Assembly: GCF_016793285.1 (NCBI RefSeq)
Contig: NZ_JAEUMO010000001.1
Span: 1-51,952 of the forward strand
DNA length: 51,952 nucleotides
Source: Phenylobacterium sp.
GTDB taxonomy: Bacteria; Pseudomonadota; Alphaproteobacteria; Caulobacterales; Caulobacteraceae
Direction: 5' to 3'
Under the pieces are notes generated by a model. That model was not told the origin of the DNA. It ran no database searches and worked only from the letters and a program-made list of their open reading frames with translations. Positions 33,602-42,398 of the stretch are shown piece after piece. A program made the translations under genes and the position numbers. Position 1 is the stretch's first letter. Every line of letters begins with the position of its first letter.

Positions 33602-34078
33602 CTACAGCGCCTTCTCGATCGCCGCGACCAGGCCCGCGTCCTGCGGCTCGGTCCGTGGCCCGAAGGCTTCCAGCGCTTCGCCGTTCTTGCCGATCAGGAT
33701 CTTGTGGAAGTTCCAGACGGGCACGGCGGGCTCGCCCAGCTCCTGCTCGGCCCAGGCGTAGAACGGATGCCGGCCGGCTTCCTTCACGTCGACCTTCGAC
33801 GTCATCGGGAAGTCGATGCCGAAGGTGGTCGAGCAGAAGGTCTCGATGTCCTTCTCCGTGCCCGGCTCCTGGCCCATGAACTGGTTGCAGGGCACGCCCA
33901 GCACCACGAGGCCCTTGTCCTTGTAGTCGCTGTAGAGCTGCTCCAGGCCGTTGTACTGCGGCGTCAGCCCGCACTTGGAGGCCGTGTTCACCACCAGGAC
34001 CACCTTGTCCTTGAAGGTGCTGAGCGGCAGCTCGCCGCCGCTAATCTTGTCGAACGTGAAGTCGTAGGCGCTGGACAT
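33602..34078 (-). CDS. Glutathione peroxidase family protein
   Basis: 158 residues of the thiol peroxidase group that reduces hydrogen and lipid peroxides. The peroxidatic site is cysteine, not selenocysteine: NTASKCGLTPQY with Cys36. The second motif GVPCNQFMGQEPG (about 76-88) and the catalytic-triad Trp in VWNFHKILIGKNG (about 121-133) are present. It has no signal peptide, so it should be cytoplasmic. It is a single gene, convergent with the AcuI-like gene. Confidence 0.94.
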   Translation of the reverse strand: MSSAYDFTFDKISGGELPLSTFKDKVVLVVNTASKCGLTPQYNGLEQLYSDYKDKGLVVLGVPCNQFMGQEPGTEKDIETFCSTTFGIDFPMTSKVDVKEAGRHPFYAWAEQELGEPAVPVWNFHKILIGKNGEALEAFGPRTEPQDAGLVAAIEKAL

Positions 34079-34119
34079 CGCAGGCTCCCAGTCTCTGTCG
34101 GGACCGGAAGCTAGTCCCC

Positions 34120-35037
34120 TTACCCGGCGTCTTCCAACGCCTGTTCCACCGCGATCGCCAAATCCAACGCAGAGGTGGCTTCGGCGGCGTCCACCACCGG
34201 GCGCGGGGCCTCGCCGCGCACGGCCGCGAGGAACCCCTCGACGCTGGCGCCCAAGGGGTCCTGGGCGGCGGGCGTGTCGGCGAAACCGGGATTCAACGCG
34301 AACGGCGTGGTGTTGCGGAACGTGCGCGCCATGAAGTCGATGGCGACCTCGCCGGAAGGATAGACCACCCGCATCGTGCGGTGGCGCCCCGCGGCGCGGC
34401 GCGAGACGTCGAAGATCGCCGTGAAGCCGCTCTCGAAGCTGGCCTCGGCGCGGACCTCGTCCCAGACGCCGTCGTCCGCGCGATGGCCCTCGGCCTCGGC
34501 CGTCACCGGCTGGGACGCCGCGATGGCCAGCGCCAGGTCGATGTCATGCACCATCAGGTCCAGCACGGCCGAGACGTCGCGGCTGCGGTCCGACGGCGGC
34601 CCGTGGCGCACGGCTTCGAGCAGCAGGGGCTGTTCGGGCACGTCCAGCAGGCCCATGGCCTGGAACACCACGCGTTCCTGGTGCCCGCACGCGACGATCA
34701 CGCCGGCCTTCGCGGCGGCGGCCCGCACCCGTTCGGCGTCGGCGACGCTGATGGCGATCGGCTTCTCGACGTAGACATGCTTGCCGGCCGCGATGGCCGC
34801 CAGCGCCTGCTCGGCATGGTGCGTCGCGGGCGATGCTACGGTCACCACATCCACCTGCGCCAACAGGTCGTCCAGCTCCGCGAAGGCGCGGCCGCCCAGC
34901 GGCATCGCCGCCTTGGCGGCCCGGTCCGGATGGGTGTCGAACACGCCGACGAAGTCGACTCCGGCGATCCGCGCGTACTGCCGCGCGTGATAGCCGCCGA
35001 ACACCCCCGCCCCGATCACACCGCCGCGCAAGCTCAT
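34120..35037 (-). CDS. Gfo/Idh/MocA-family oxidoreductase
   Basis: 305 residues. The Rossmann start GVIGAGVFGGYHARQY (about 6-21) binds NAD(P), VTVASPATHHAEQAL and HVYVEKPIAISV (EKP motif, about 90-101) are the family core, and MVHDIDLALAI (about 162-172) carries the catalytic His-Asp. Members act on sugars, inositols or biliverdin; the substrate here is unknown. It is divergent from the next gene across about 100 bases. Confidence 0.9.
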   Translation of the reverse strand: MSLRGGVIGAGVFGGYHARQYARIAGVDFVGVFDTHPDRAAKAAMPLGGRAFAELDDLLAQVDVVTVASPATHHAEQALAAIAAGKHVYVEKPIAISVADAERVRAAAAKAGVIVACGHQERVVFQAMGLLDVPEQPLLLEAVRHGPPSDRSRDVSAVLDLMVHDIDLALAIAASQPVTAEAEGHRADDGVWDEVRAEASFESGFTAIFDVSRRAAGRHRTMRVVYPSGEVAIDFMARTFRNTTPFALNPGFADTPAAQDPLGASVEGFLAAVRGEAPRPVVDAAEATSALDLAIAVEQALEDAG

Positions 35038-35135
35038 GAGGCGCCGCCTACCATGCGCCGCCCGCTCGACGCCACCCGCGCGAGGTCATACAACCGTTTG
35101 AACACCGGGAGCGAACCCGGCCGGGAGGACGACCT

Positions 35136-36137
35136 ATGACGACCGTGCGCGAGATCCGCCTCAAGAGCCGCCCAAACGGCCTGCCCACCGCCGACAACTT
35201 CGAGCTGGCCAGCGTCGACCTGCCCGCGCCCGGCGCCGGCGAGGTCCAGGTGCGCAACACCTGGATGACGGTCGACCCCTACATGCGCGGCCGGATGAAC
35301 GACGTGCAGAGCTACACGCCGCCCTTCGCCCTGGGCAAGGCCATGGACGGCGGCGCGGTCGGCGAGGTCACGGCCTCGAACGATCCGAACTTCAAGCCCG
35401 GCGACCTCGTCCAGTCGGGCTTCGGCTGGCGCGAGGGCTTCAACGCCCCGGCGGCCCAGGTGCAGAAGCTCGACCCCATGGGCCTGCCGCCGCAGGCGTT
35501 CCTGGGGGCCGCGGGCATGCCGGGCCTCACCGCCTACGCGGGGCTCCTGAAGATCGCGGCCCTCAAGGACGGCGACATCGTCTTCGTCTCGGGCGGCGCC
35601 GGCGCCGTGGGCTCGATGGTGGTGCAGATCGCCAAGGCCAAGGGTCACACCGTCATCGCATCGGCCGGCGGGCCCGAGAAGGTGGCCTTCCTGAAGTCGA
35701 TCGGGGCCGACCAGGTCATCGACTACAAGGCCGAGAAAGACCTGACCGCGGCGCTGATGAAAGCCGCGCCCAACGGCATCGACGTCTATTTCGACAACGT
35801 CGGCGGCGAGCATCTCGAGGCCGCTTTGACCGCGGCGCGCCCCTTCGCCCGCTTCGCGCTGTGCGGCGCGATCTCGATGTACAACGCCACCGAGATGCCG
35901 GCCGGCCCGCGCAACCTCGTCCTGATGGTCGGCAAGCAACTGCGCATGGAAGGCTTCATCGTCTCCTCGAGCTGGGACCTGATGCCCAGGTTCCTCAGCG
36001 ACCTGTCCGGCTGGGTGAAGGCGGGCAAGGTCACCTGGAAGGAGACCGTCTTCGACGGGATCGACAAGGCCCCCGACGCCTTCCTCGGCCTCTTCAAGGG
36101 CGAGAACCTGGGCAAGATGCTGGTGAAACTCTCCTAG
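35136..36137 (+). CDS. NADP-dependent oxidoreductase, LTB4DH/CurA type
   Basis: 333 residues of the medium-chain dehydrogenase superfamily (2-alkenal/leukotriene B4 12-hydroxydehydrogenase group). Features are TVDPYMRGRM (about 46-55), GMPGLTAYAGLL (about 127-138), NADP-binding VFVSGGAGAVGSMVVQIAK (about 150-168) and VDVYFDNVGGEHLEA-like segment (about 216-230). These enzymes reduce activated C=C bonds of aldehydes and ketones, a detoxifying role. A GGGAGGA ribosome site lies just upstream. Single gene. Confidence 0.92.
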   Translation: MTTVREIRLKSRPNGLPTADNFELASVDLPAPGAGEVQVRNTWMTVDPYMRGRMNDVQSYTPPFALGKAMDGGAVGEVTASNDPNFKPGDLVQSGFGWREGFNAPAAQVQKLDPMGLPPQAFLGAAGMPGLTAYAGLLKIAALKDGDIVFVSGGAGAVGSMVVQIAKAKGHTVIASAGGPEKVAFLKSIGADQVIDYKAEKDLTAALMKAAPNGIDVYFDNVGGEHLEAALTAARPFARFALCGAISMYNATEMPAGPRNLVLMVGKQLRMEGFIVSSSWDLMPRFLSDLSGWVKAGKVTWKETVFDGIDKAPDAFLGLFKGENLGKMLVKLS

Positions 36138-36167
36138 CGCCGCAGGCGATCAGACGCTGAAGGGAAG

Positions 36168-36244
36168 GAACCGCGGAATACGCGGAATCACGCGGAAAGA
36201 TGGCCGTGGCGCAATTCCGCGTCCTTCCGCGTTTTCCGCGGTTC
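36168..36244. repeat. Imperfect palindrome built of CGCGGAA units
   Basis: About 77 bases between the LTB4DH-type gene and the next gene. The left half contains GAACCGCGGAAT-ACGCGGAAT-CACGCGGAAA; the right half is its reverse complement with a few changes. The short unit CGCGGAA recurs three times per arm. The rest of the 219-base gap (36138-36356) shows nothing else recognisable. It looks like a third dispersed repeat family. Confidence 0.7.
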
Positions 36245-36356
36245 TCTCCTAAGGGCGGCGCCGCTTCGCGGCCTTCGCGCGCCTAACCGCTGGACCGTCA
36301 CGGTTGAGGGGGTAAAACGCTGCGGTCTTCCCCCTGAGGTCCTGGAGTTCCCCACC

Positions 36357-37259
36357 GTGCCGCGCCTGTTCAGCGCCTATGTGATCGTCGACTGGAGCGC
36401 CGCGGCCAAGCCGACGACGGGCGCCGATTCCATCTGGATCGGCGTCCTGAAGCGCGACATCCGCTTCCGCATGGCGTTCGAGAGCTACAACCCCCCGACG
36501 CGGGCGGAGGCCGAGACGCGGCTCACCGCCATCCTCGACGACCTGAAGAAGCGCGGCGAGCGGTGCCTCCTGGGCTTCGACTTCCCGCTGGGCTTCCCGC
36601 GCGGGTTCGCGGCCTCGCTGAGCCTGCCGGGCGACGAGCCCTGGCGCGCGGCCTGGGACCAGCTCGGCAAGATGGTCAAGGACAAGGCCGACAACACCAA
36701 CAACCGCTTCGGGGTCGGCTCCGAGATCAACCGGCGCATGACCGGCGGCCCCTTCCCGTTCTGGGGCTGTCCGCCGAAGGACACCCTGACCACCCTGCAG
36801 CCGAAGAAGACCCGCGACCATGGGCCGGACGACCTGCCCGAGTTCCGCCACGCCGACCTCGCGGCGAAGGGCGCGGCCTCGATCTGGAAGCTCTACTACA
36901 ACGGCTCGGTCGGCGGTCAGGCGATCCTGGGCATCCCCTTCGTGCGCCGGCTGAAGCAGGCCCGCGGCGAGGGCGTGAAGGCCTGGCCGTTCGAGACCGG
37001 CTTCAAGACCCTCGCCGAGGCCGACCTGGCCGGCGTCGACGTCGTGATCGCCGAGGTCTATCCGTCGATGCTCAAGCCGCAGGGCGCGCCGGGCGAGGTC
37101 AAGGACCTGACCCAGGTCCGCACCACCGCCGAGCACTTCGCCCGCCTGGACGAGGCCAGCAAGCTGGGCGCCCTGTTCGCCCCGCCGAAGGGCACGGCCG
37201 CCGACGTCGTCCTCGACGCCGAACGCGAGGAAGGCTGGATCCTGGGCGCGGGAGCCTGA
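36357..37259 (+). CDS. Hypothetical protein, possibly RNase H-like fold
   Basis: 300 residues. The N-terminal YVIVDWSAAAKPTTG (about 8-22) and the later LLGFDFPLGFPRG (about 70-82) and VIAEVYPSM (about 228-236) have spaced acidic residues after beta strands, resembling DUF429-type RNase H-like proteins. I know similar proteins in alphaproteobacteria, sometimes annotated as cobalamin-related without evidence. The function is unknown. Start is GTG at 36357 with GGAG 9 bases upstream. No signal peptide. A single gene in its strand context. Confidence 0.7.
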   Translation: MPRLFSAYVIVDWSAAAKPTTGADSIWIGVLKRDIRFRMAFESYNPPTRAEAETRLTAILDDLKKRGERCLLGFDFPLGFPRGFAASLSLPGDEPWRAAWDQLGKMVKDKADNTNNRFGVGSEINRRMTGGPFPFWGCPPKDTLTTLQPKKTRDHGPDDLPEFRHADLAAKGAASIWKLYYNGSVGGQAILGIPFVRRLKQARGEGVKAWPFETGFKTLAEADLAGVDVVIAEVYPSMLKPQGAPGEVKDLTQVRTTAEHFARLDEASKLGALFAPPKGTAADVVLDAEREEGWILGAGA

Positions 37260-37399
37260 CCACTCGTCCCTGCCGCTCCACCGGCTGTCCCGCGCGAGGC
37301 CACAGGTGTCCCACCGGCCCCGCCGTTCATCCCTTGCCGGTTGGCCCCAAGGCCGCGCTATCGTGACCTCAGCGCATCGCTTCTGCCCCGAGGTTCCCG

Positions 37400-39337
37400 A
37401 TGCTCCCGACCCGTATGCTGGCCGCCGCCAGCCTCCTCGCCCTCGCCACGGCCTGCGCCCAGCCGCCCGCCGGGCCCGTGAAGGCCGCGGCCGATGTCGA
37501 CTGGCCGTTCTACGGCGGCGACGCGGGCGGCCAGCGCTACTCCGCCGCCGCGCAGATCACGCCCGTCAACGTCGCGGGGCTGAAGGTCGCCTGGACCTAC
37601 TCCACGGGCGAACTCGCCCGCCATCCGAAGGCGATCGAGCGCGCGGCGTTCGAGAACACGCCGATCCTGGCGGGCGGCAAGCTCTTCGTCTGCTCGCAGT
37701 TCAACCGCGTCTCGGCCCTCGATCCCGGGACAGGCAAGGAACTCTGGTCATACGACCCGAAGCTCGACGACAGGGTCCGCTATCCGAACGACTACATCTG
37801 CCGCGGCGTGACCTACTGGGCCGACCTGGAGGCGCCGACCGGCGCCCCCTGCGCGAGCCGCATCTTCCTGCCGACCGTCGACCGCCGCCTGATCGCGCTG
37901 GACGCCGCCACCGGCGCCCTGTGCCCCGGCTTCGGCAAGGGCGGGAGCGTCGACGTCGGCCAGGGCGTGCTGCTGGAGCGCAAGGGCCAGATGCAGATCA
38001 CCTCGCCGCCGGTGATCGTGAACGGCGTGATCGTGGTGGGCTCGTCGATCGACGACAACCAGCGGGTCGAGGAGGTCTCGGGCGTGGTCCGCGCCTACGA
38101 CGCCCGCACGGGCGCGCCGAAGTGGGCGTTCGACCCGCTCGCCAACGCCGGCCCCGGCGTGAAGGCCGGCGCCGCCAACGTCTGGGCGCCGATGTCCGCC
38201 GACCCGGCCCGCGGCCTGATCTTCCTGCCCACCTCCAGCGCCAGCCCCGACTTCTTCGGCGGCCTGCGCCCCGGCAACGGCGGCATGGCCAACTCGGTCG
38301 TCGCCCTGGACGCGGCGACCGGCGAACCGCGCTGGAGCTTCCAGACCGTCCACCACGACGTCTGGGACTACGACATCCCCGCCCAGCCGACCCTGGCCGA
38401 CGTCGGCTACGGCGGCCGCACGACGCCGGCGGTGATCCAGGCCACCAAGCAGGGCCTGATCTTCACCCTCGCCCGCGACACCGGCGCGCCCGTGATCCCG
38501 GTGGAGGAGCGCCGCGTGCCGCAGGGCGGCGCGCCGGGCGAGCCGCTGTCGCCGACCCAGCCCTTCCCGATCGCCCCGAAGCAGCTCTCGCCGACGAAGA
38601 TCTCGGAGACGCAGGCCTACGGCCTCACGCCCTGGGATCGCGGCAAGTGCCGCGACCTCATCAAGGGCGCGCGCCACGAGGGCATCTACACGCCGCCCTC
38701 GCTGCAGGGGACGATCCTCTATCCGTTCACCGGCGGCGGCGTGAACTGGGGCGGCCTCGCCTTCGATGCCGGCCGCCAGGTCGTCTACGTCAACACCTCC
38801 AGCGCCCTGCACAAGGTCACCCTGATCCCCGCCGACAAGGTGAAGGCGACGAAGCAGGCCGAACTCGACACCGAAGTCTCGGAACAGCGCGGCGCGCCCT
38901 ACGGCATGAAGCGCGAGGTGCTGCGGGTGATCCTGCCTTGCAACCCGCCGCCGTGGGGCCAGCTCCACGCCGTCGACATGCGGACCGGCAAGGTGCTGTG
39001 GGAGGTTCCGCTCGGCGCCACCGGCGACCTGGCGCCCGGGTCGCAGTTCCTCCTGGGCAACGTCGGCGTGCCGAACTTCGGCGGGCCGATGGCCACCGCC
39101 TCCGGGCTCGTCTTCATCGGCGCGGCCATGGACAACTACCTTCGCGCGTTCGACGGCGCGAACGGCAGGGAGCTCTGGAAGGGTCGCCTCCCCGCCGGCG
39201 GCCAGGCCACGCCCATGACCTACGTCTGGAAGGGCCGGCAGTACGTCGTCATCGCCGCCGGCGGCCACGGCAAGTCCGACACGAAGCGCGGCGACCAGGT
39301 GGTGGCCTTCGCGTTGCCGGGGCCGCTGAGCCAGTAG
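37400..39337 (+). CDS. PQQ-dependent dehydrogenase, glucose/quinate type, lipoprotein
   Basis: 645 residues of the quinoprotein beta-propeller family. Start has signal peptide with lipobox ATAC (Cys19), so it is anchored to a membrane facing the periplasm, unlike the classic multi-helix glucose dehydrogenase. Propeller markers include WTYSTGEL, FQTVHHDVWDYDIPAQPTL (catalytic-region Asp), GGGVNWGGLAFD and GRELWKGRLPAGGQATPM. The substrate is probably a sugar or alcohol. Electron transfer would go to quinone or a cytochrome not seen here; no PQQ synthesis genes are in the window. GAGG precedes the ATG. Confidence 0.9.
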   Translation: MLPTRMLAAASLLALATACAQPPAGPVKAAADVDWPFYGGDAGGQRYSAAAQITPVNVAGLKVAWTYSTGELARHPKAIERAAFENTPILAGGKLFVCSQFNRVSALDPGTGKELWSYDPKLDDRVRYPNDYICRGVTYWADLEAPTGAPCASRIFLPTVDRRLIALDAATGALCPGFGKGGSVDVGQGVLLERKGQMQITSPPVIVNGVIVVGSSIDDNQRVEEVSGVVRAYDARTGAPKWAFDPLANAGPGVKAGAANVWAPMSADPARGLIFLPTSSASPDFFGGLRPGNGGMANSVVALDAATGEPRWSFQTVHHDVWDYDIPAQPTLADVGYGGRTTPAVIQATKQGLIFTLARDTGAPVIPVEERRVPQGGAPGEPLSPTQPFPIAPKQLSPTKISETQAYGLTPWDRGKCRDLIKGARHEGIYTPPSLQGTILYPFTGGGVNWGGLAFDAGRQVVYVNTSSALHKVTLIPADKVKATKQAELDTEVSEQRGAPYGMKREVLRVILPCNPPPWGQLHAVDMRTGKVLWEVPLGATGDLAPGSQFLLGNVGVPNFGGPMATASGLVFIGAAMDNYLRAFDGANGRELWKGRLPAGGQATPMTYVWKGRQYVVIAAGGHGKSDTKRGDQVVAFALPGPLSQ

Positions 39338-39408
39338 GCCAGTTCCCCTCGCCTTGATCGTTGTCCCGGCGATTCATCGGGCGGCGGCGGCGCAGCGTCT
39401 TGGGGGCG

Positions 39409-40785
39409 TTACAGCGGCCGGCGGCTCAGCATCCAGAACCGTCCCAGCAGCAGGCCGCTCGCGAGGAAGCTGGCGACGATGATCGCCGCGGTCATCCCCA
39501 TCACGCCCAGGCCCATGGGGATCGCCAGCCACCAGGCGAGCGGCATCATGACCAGGATGTAGCTGGCCATGTGCGTGGACGTCGGCAGCCAGACGTCGCC
39601 CCGCGCCCGCAGCGCCTGCGCCGTCACCACCTGCAACGCGTCGGGCGCATAGAACAGGCACGACAGCACCAGCGCCGGGATCGCTATCGCCAGCGTCGCC
39701 GCGTCGGTCGTGTAGGCGCTCGCGATCAGGCCGGCGCTGGGCCAGACGGCGAGCGACACCGCCACGCCGAACGCGAAGGTCACAGCGAACGAGACCGCGC
39801 CCGCCCGCGTGACGCCCGCCGGGTCGCGCGCGCCGTAGGCCTTGCCGACCAGCACAGCGGCGCCCGTCGCCAGCCCCAGCGGGACCATGAACACGATCGC
39901 CGCCACGTTCAGCACCACCGTCCAGGCGGCGACGGCCAGCGCGCCGATCCAGCCGGCGATGACGTTCAGGCTCGCGAAGGCCGCCACCTCGAAGAAGTTC
40001 GAGACTCCGGCGCCGTAGCCGATCCGCCGCTGCTCGATCTCGGCCGGCCGGTCGCGCTCGGGCTTGTCGAACACGCCCAGCGCCCGGGACTCGGCCATGC
40101 GCAGGATGAAGGCGACGCTGACCAGCGCGAGGAACGTGCGCGCCCCCGTGGTCGCCCAGGCCCCACCCACGGCGCCCATCGCGGGCAACCCGAACGTCCC
40201 CGGCACGAACAGCAGGTTCAGCCCGAGGTTCACGATGTTGGCCGTCCACATGAACCAGGCCGCCGGCCCGGGCCGCGACAGCCCCTCCAGCCAGAAGGCG
40301 CAGGCGACGCTGATCGCGTACCCCGGCAGCGAGAGCGAGAAGACGAGCAGCACGCGGCTCGCGCCGTCCGCGAGGTCCCTGTCGAGGCCGATGACGTGCA
40401 TCAGCGGCGGCCCGCCCACCGCCAGGACGACGGTGGAGACGAAACCCAGCGCCGTCGCGTAGACGATCCCGCGCCGAAGCACCGCGCCCGTCAGGTCGCG
40501 CCGCCCCTCCCCGATGCGCCGCGCCGTCATGACCTGGATGCCGGCCAGCAGGCCCACCACCGCCGTCAGCACCACGCTCGTCGGCGCCCAGCCCAGTGCG
40601 TGATAGCCGAGCTCCCTGGCGGAGAAGCGGCCGACCACGATCGCGTCGACCAGCCCCATCGCCATGATGCCCAGGCGCGCGAGTACGACCGGTCCCGAGA
40701 GCGTCAGGAGCGTGTCGAGGTCGGTGCGGACGGGGCTCCTGCGCCCGCGAGCATCCGCAGGCGCCTGGCCCGCGGGGCGGTCCAT
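39409..40785 (-). CDS. MATE-family multidrug/metabolite exporter
   Basis: 458 residues with about 12 membrane helices in two repeats. Opening LLTLSGPVVLARLGIMAMGLVD and the GLVDAIVVGRFS segment fit the MATE family, cation-coupled exporters of drugs and metabolites, inner membrane. I start at ATG 40785 (MDRPAGQ); the frame is open to 40899 but that part is basic low-complexity sequence and unlikely. The substrate is unknown. It is downstream of the DAHP synthase gene on the same strand, 154 bases away. Confidence 0.9.
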   Translation of the reverse strand: MDRPAGQAPADARGRRSPVRTDLDTLLTLSGPVVLARLGIMAMGLVDAIVVGRFSARELGYHALGWAPTSVVLTAVVGLLAGIQVMTARRIGEGRRDLTGAVLRRGIVYATALGFVSTVVLAVGGPPLMHVIGLDRDLADGASRVLLVFSLSLPGYAISVACAFWLEGLSRPGPAAWFMWTANIVNLGLNLLFVPGTFGLPAMGAVGGAWATTGARTFLALVSVAFILRMAESRALGVFDKPERDRPAEIEQRRIGYGAGVSNFFEVAAFASLNVIAGWIGALAVAAWTVVLNVAAIVFMVPLGLATGAAVLVGKAYGARDPAGVTRAGAVSFAVTFAFGVAVSLAVWPSAGLIASAYTTDAATLAIAIPALVLSCLFYAPDALQVVTAQALRARGDVWLPTSTHMASYILVMMPLAWWLAIPMGLGVMGMTAAIIVASFLASGLLLGRFWMLSRRPL

Positions 40786-40939
40786 GGCGGTGAAGCTCAG
40801 GTTTTCAAAGAGGCGCGGACACTGGCGCCCGCGTCGAAAACAGGCAAGGCCGGCGTCGCCGCCGCCGACCTTTGCCTTACCGCCGTGGCCGCCGGACAAC
40901 AGCCGGCGCCTCAGCTCCCCCGCGAAGCGGCGCGGACGG

Positions 40940-42319
40940 TCAGAACGCCTGCGCCACCCGTTGCCGGAGGTCGACGCGGTCGTCCTTCAGCTTTTCCGCC
41001 ACCAGGAACGCCAGCTCGAGCGCCTGCTCGCCGTTCAGCCGCGGGTCGCAGTGCGTGTGATAGCGGTCGGCGAGGTCGCCCTCGGAGAGCGCCCGCGCGC
41101 CGCCCAGGCATTCGGTGACGTTCTGGCCGGTCATCTCCAGATGCACCCCGCCGGGGTGCGCGCCTTCCGCCTTGCAGACGTCGATGAACGACTTCACCTC
41201 CGACAGGATCCTGTCGAACGGCCGGGTCTTGTAGCCGGTGTTGGCCGTCAGGGTGTTGCCGTGCATCGGGTCGGTGGCCCAGACCACGTTCGCGCCCTTG
41301 GTGGCCTTCAGGAGCGCCGGCAGCCGGCCCTCGATCTTGTCGTAGCCGAAACGGCCGTAGAGCGTGAGCCGCCCGGCCTCGTCCTTCGGGTTCAGCACGT
41401 CGATGAGCTTCAGCAGTTCGTCCGGCTCCAGCGTCGGGCCGACCTTCACGCCGATCGGGTTCCGGATGCCGCGGAAGTACTCTACATGCGCCCCGTCGAG
41501 CTGGCGCGTGCGCTCGCCGATCCACAGCAGGTGCGCCGAGGTGTCGTACCATTCGCCCGAGGTGCTATCGACCCGGGTCATGGCCTCCTCGTAGCCCAGC
41601 AGCAGGCCCTCGTGGCTGGTGAAGAAGTCCACCTGGTGGATGGTCGGGTGCGTCTGGGCGTTGATGCCCAGCGCGTCCATGAAGCTCAGCGCCTCCGAGA
41701 TCTTGTCGCCGAGTTCGCGGTATCGCGCGCCCTGCGGACTGTCGGCCACGAAGCCCAGCGTCCAGCGATGGATGTTGTAGAGGTCGGCATAGCCGCCGCC
41801 CGCGAAGGCGCGCAGCAGGTTCAGCGTGGCCGACGACTGGCTGTAGGCCTGCATCAGCCGCTGCGGATCGGGCGTGCGGCTCTGCGGCGTGAAGTCCATG
41901 CCGTTGATGTTGTCGCCGCGATAGCTGGGCAGCTCGACGCCGTCGATGGTCTCGACGGGCGAGGAGCGCGGCTTGCCGAACTGACCGGCCATGCGGCCCA
42001 CCTTCACGACGGGCTTGCCGCCGGCGAACGTCAGCACCACCGCCATCTGCAGGATCAGGCGGAAGGTGTCGCGGATGTTGTCGGCCGCGAATTCCTTGAA
42101 GCTCTCGGCGCAGTCGCCGCCCTGCAGCAGGAACGCCTTGCCGGCCGCGACGTCGGCCAGCGCCGATTTCAGACGCCGCGCCTCGCCGGCGAACACCAGC
42201 GGCGGCATCTTGCGAAGGGTGGTCTCGACCCGCGAGAGCTCAGCCAGGTCCGGATAGTCGGACGGGATGTGCTTGGCGGGTTTTCCTCTCCAGGATGCGG
42301 GCGTCCAGGGCTCAGTCAT
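40940..42319 (-). CDS. Class II 3-deoxy-7-phosphoheptulonate synthase
   Basis: DAHP synthase, first step of aromatic amino-acid synthesis (PEP plus erythrose 4-phosphate). 459 residues of the plant-like class II family: [15 protein letters not shown] (about 60-74) with the metal-binding Cys, [21 protein letters not shown], and [17 protein letters not shown] (about 377-393) with further metal ligands. Full length. No leader peptide or attenuator is clear in the 80 bases upstream. The O-antigen-ligase-like gene precedes it on the same strand. Confidence 0.95.
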   Translation of the reverse strand: MTEPWTPASWRGKPAKHIPSDYPDLAELSRVETTLRKMPPLVFAGEARRLKSALADVAAGKAFLLQGGDCAESFKEFAADNIRDTFRLILQMAVVLTFAGGKPVVKVGRMAGQFGKPRSSPVETIDGVELPSYRGDNINGMDFTPQSRTPDPQRLMQAYSQSSATLNLLRAFAGGGYADLYNIHRWTLGFVADSPQGARYRELGDKISEALSFMDALGINAQTHPTIHQVDFFTSHEGLLLGYEEAMTRVDSTSGEWYDTSAHLLWIGERTRQLDGAHVEYFRGIRNPIGVKVGPTLEPDELLKLIDVLNPKDEAGRLTLYGRFGYDKIEGRLPALLKATKGANVVWATDPMHGNTLTANTGYKTRPFDRILSEVKSFIDVCKAEGAHPGGVHLEMTGQNVTECLGGARALSEGDLADRYHTHCDPRLNGEQALELAFLVAEKLKDDRVDLRQRVAQAF

Positions 42320-42398
42320 GGGTCTTACTCGGTAACCGCCAGTTTTAGCGGGCCGGGCGTTTTACCCACATTGCACCGCAGCGTCACGCCCCCGCAGC

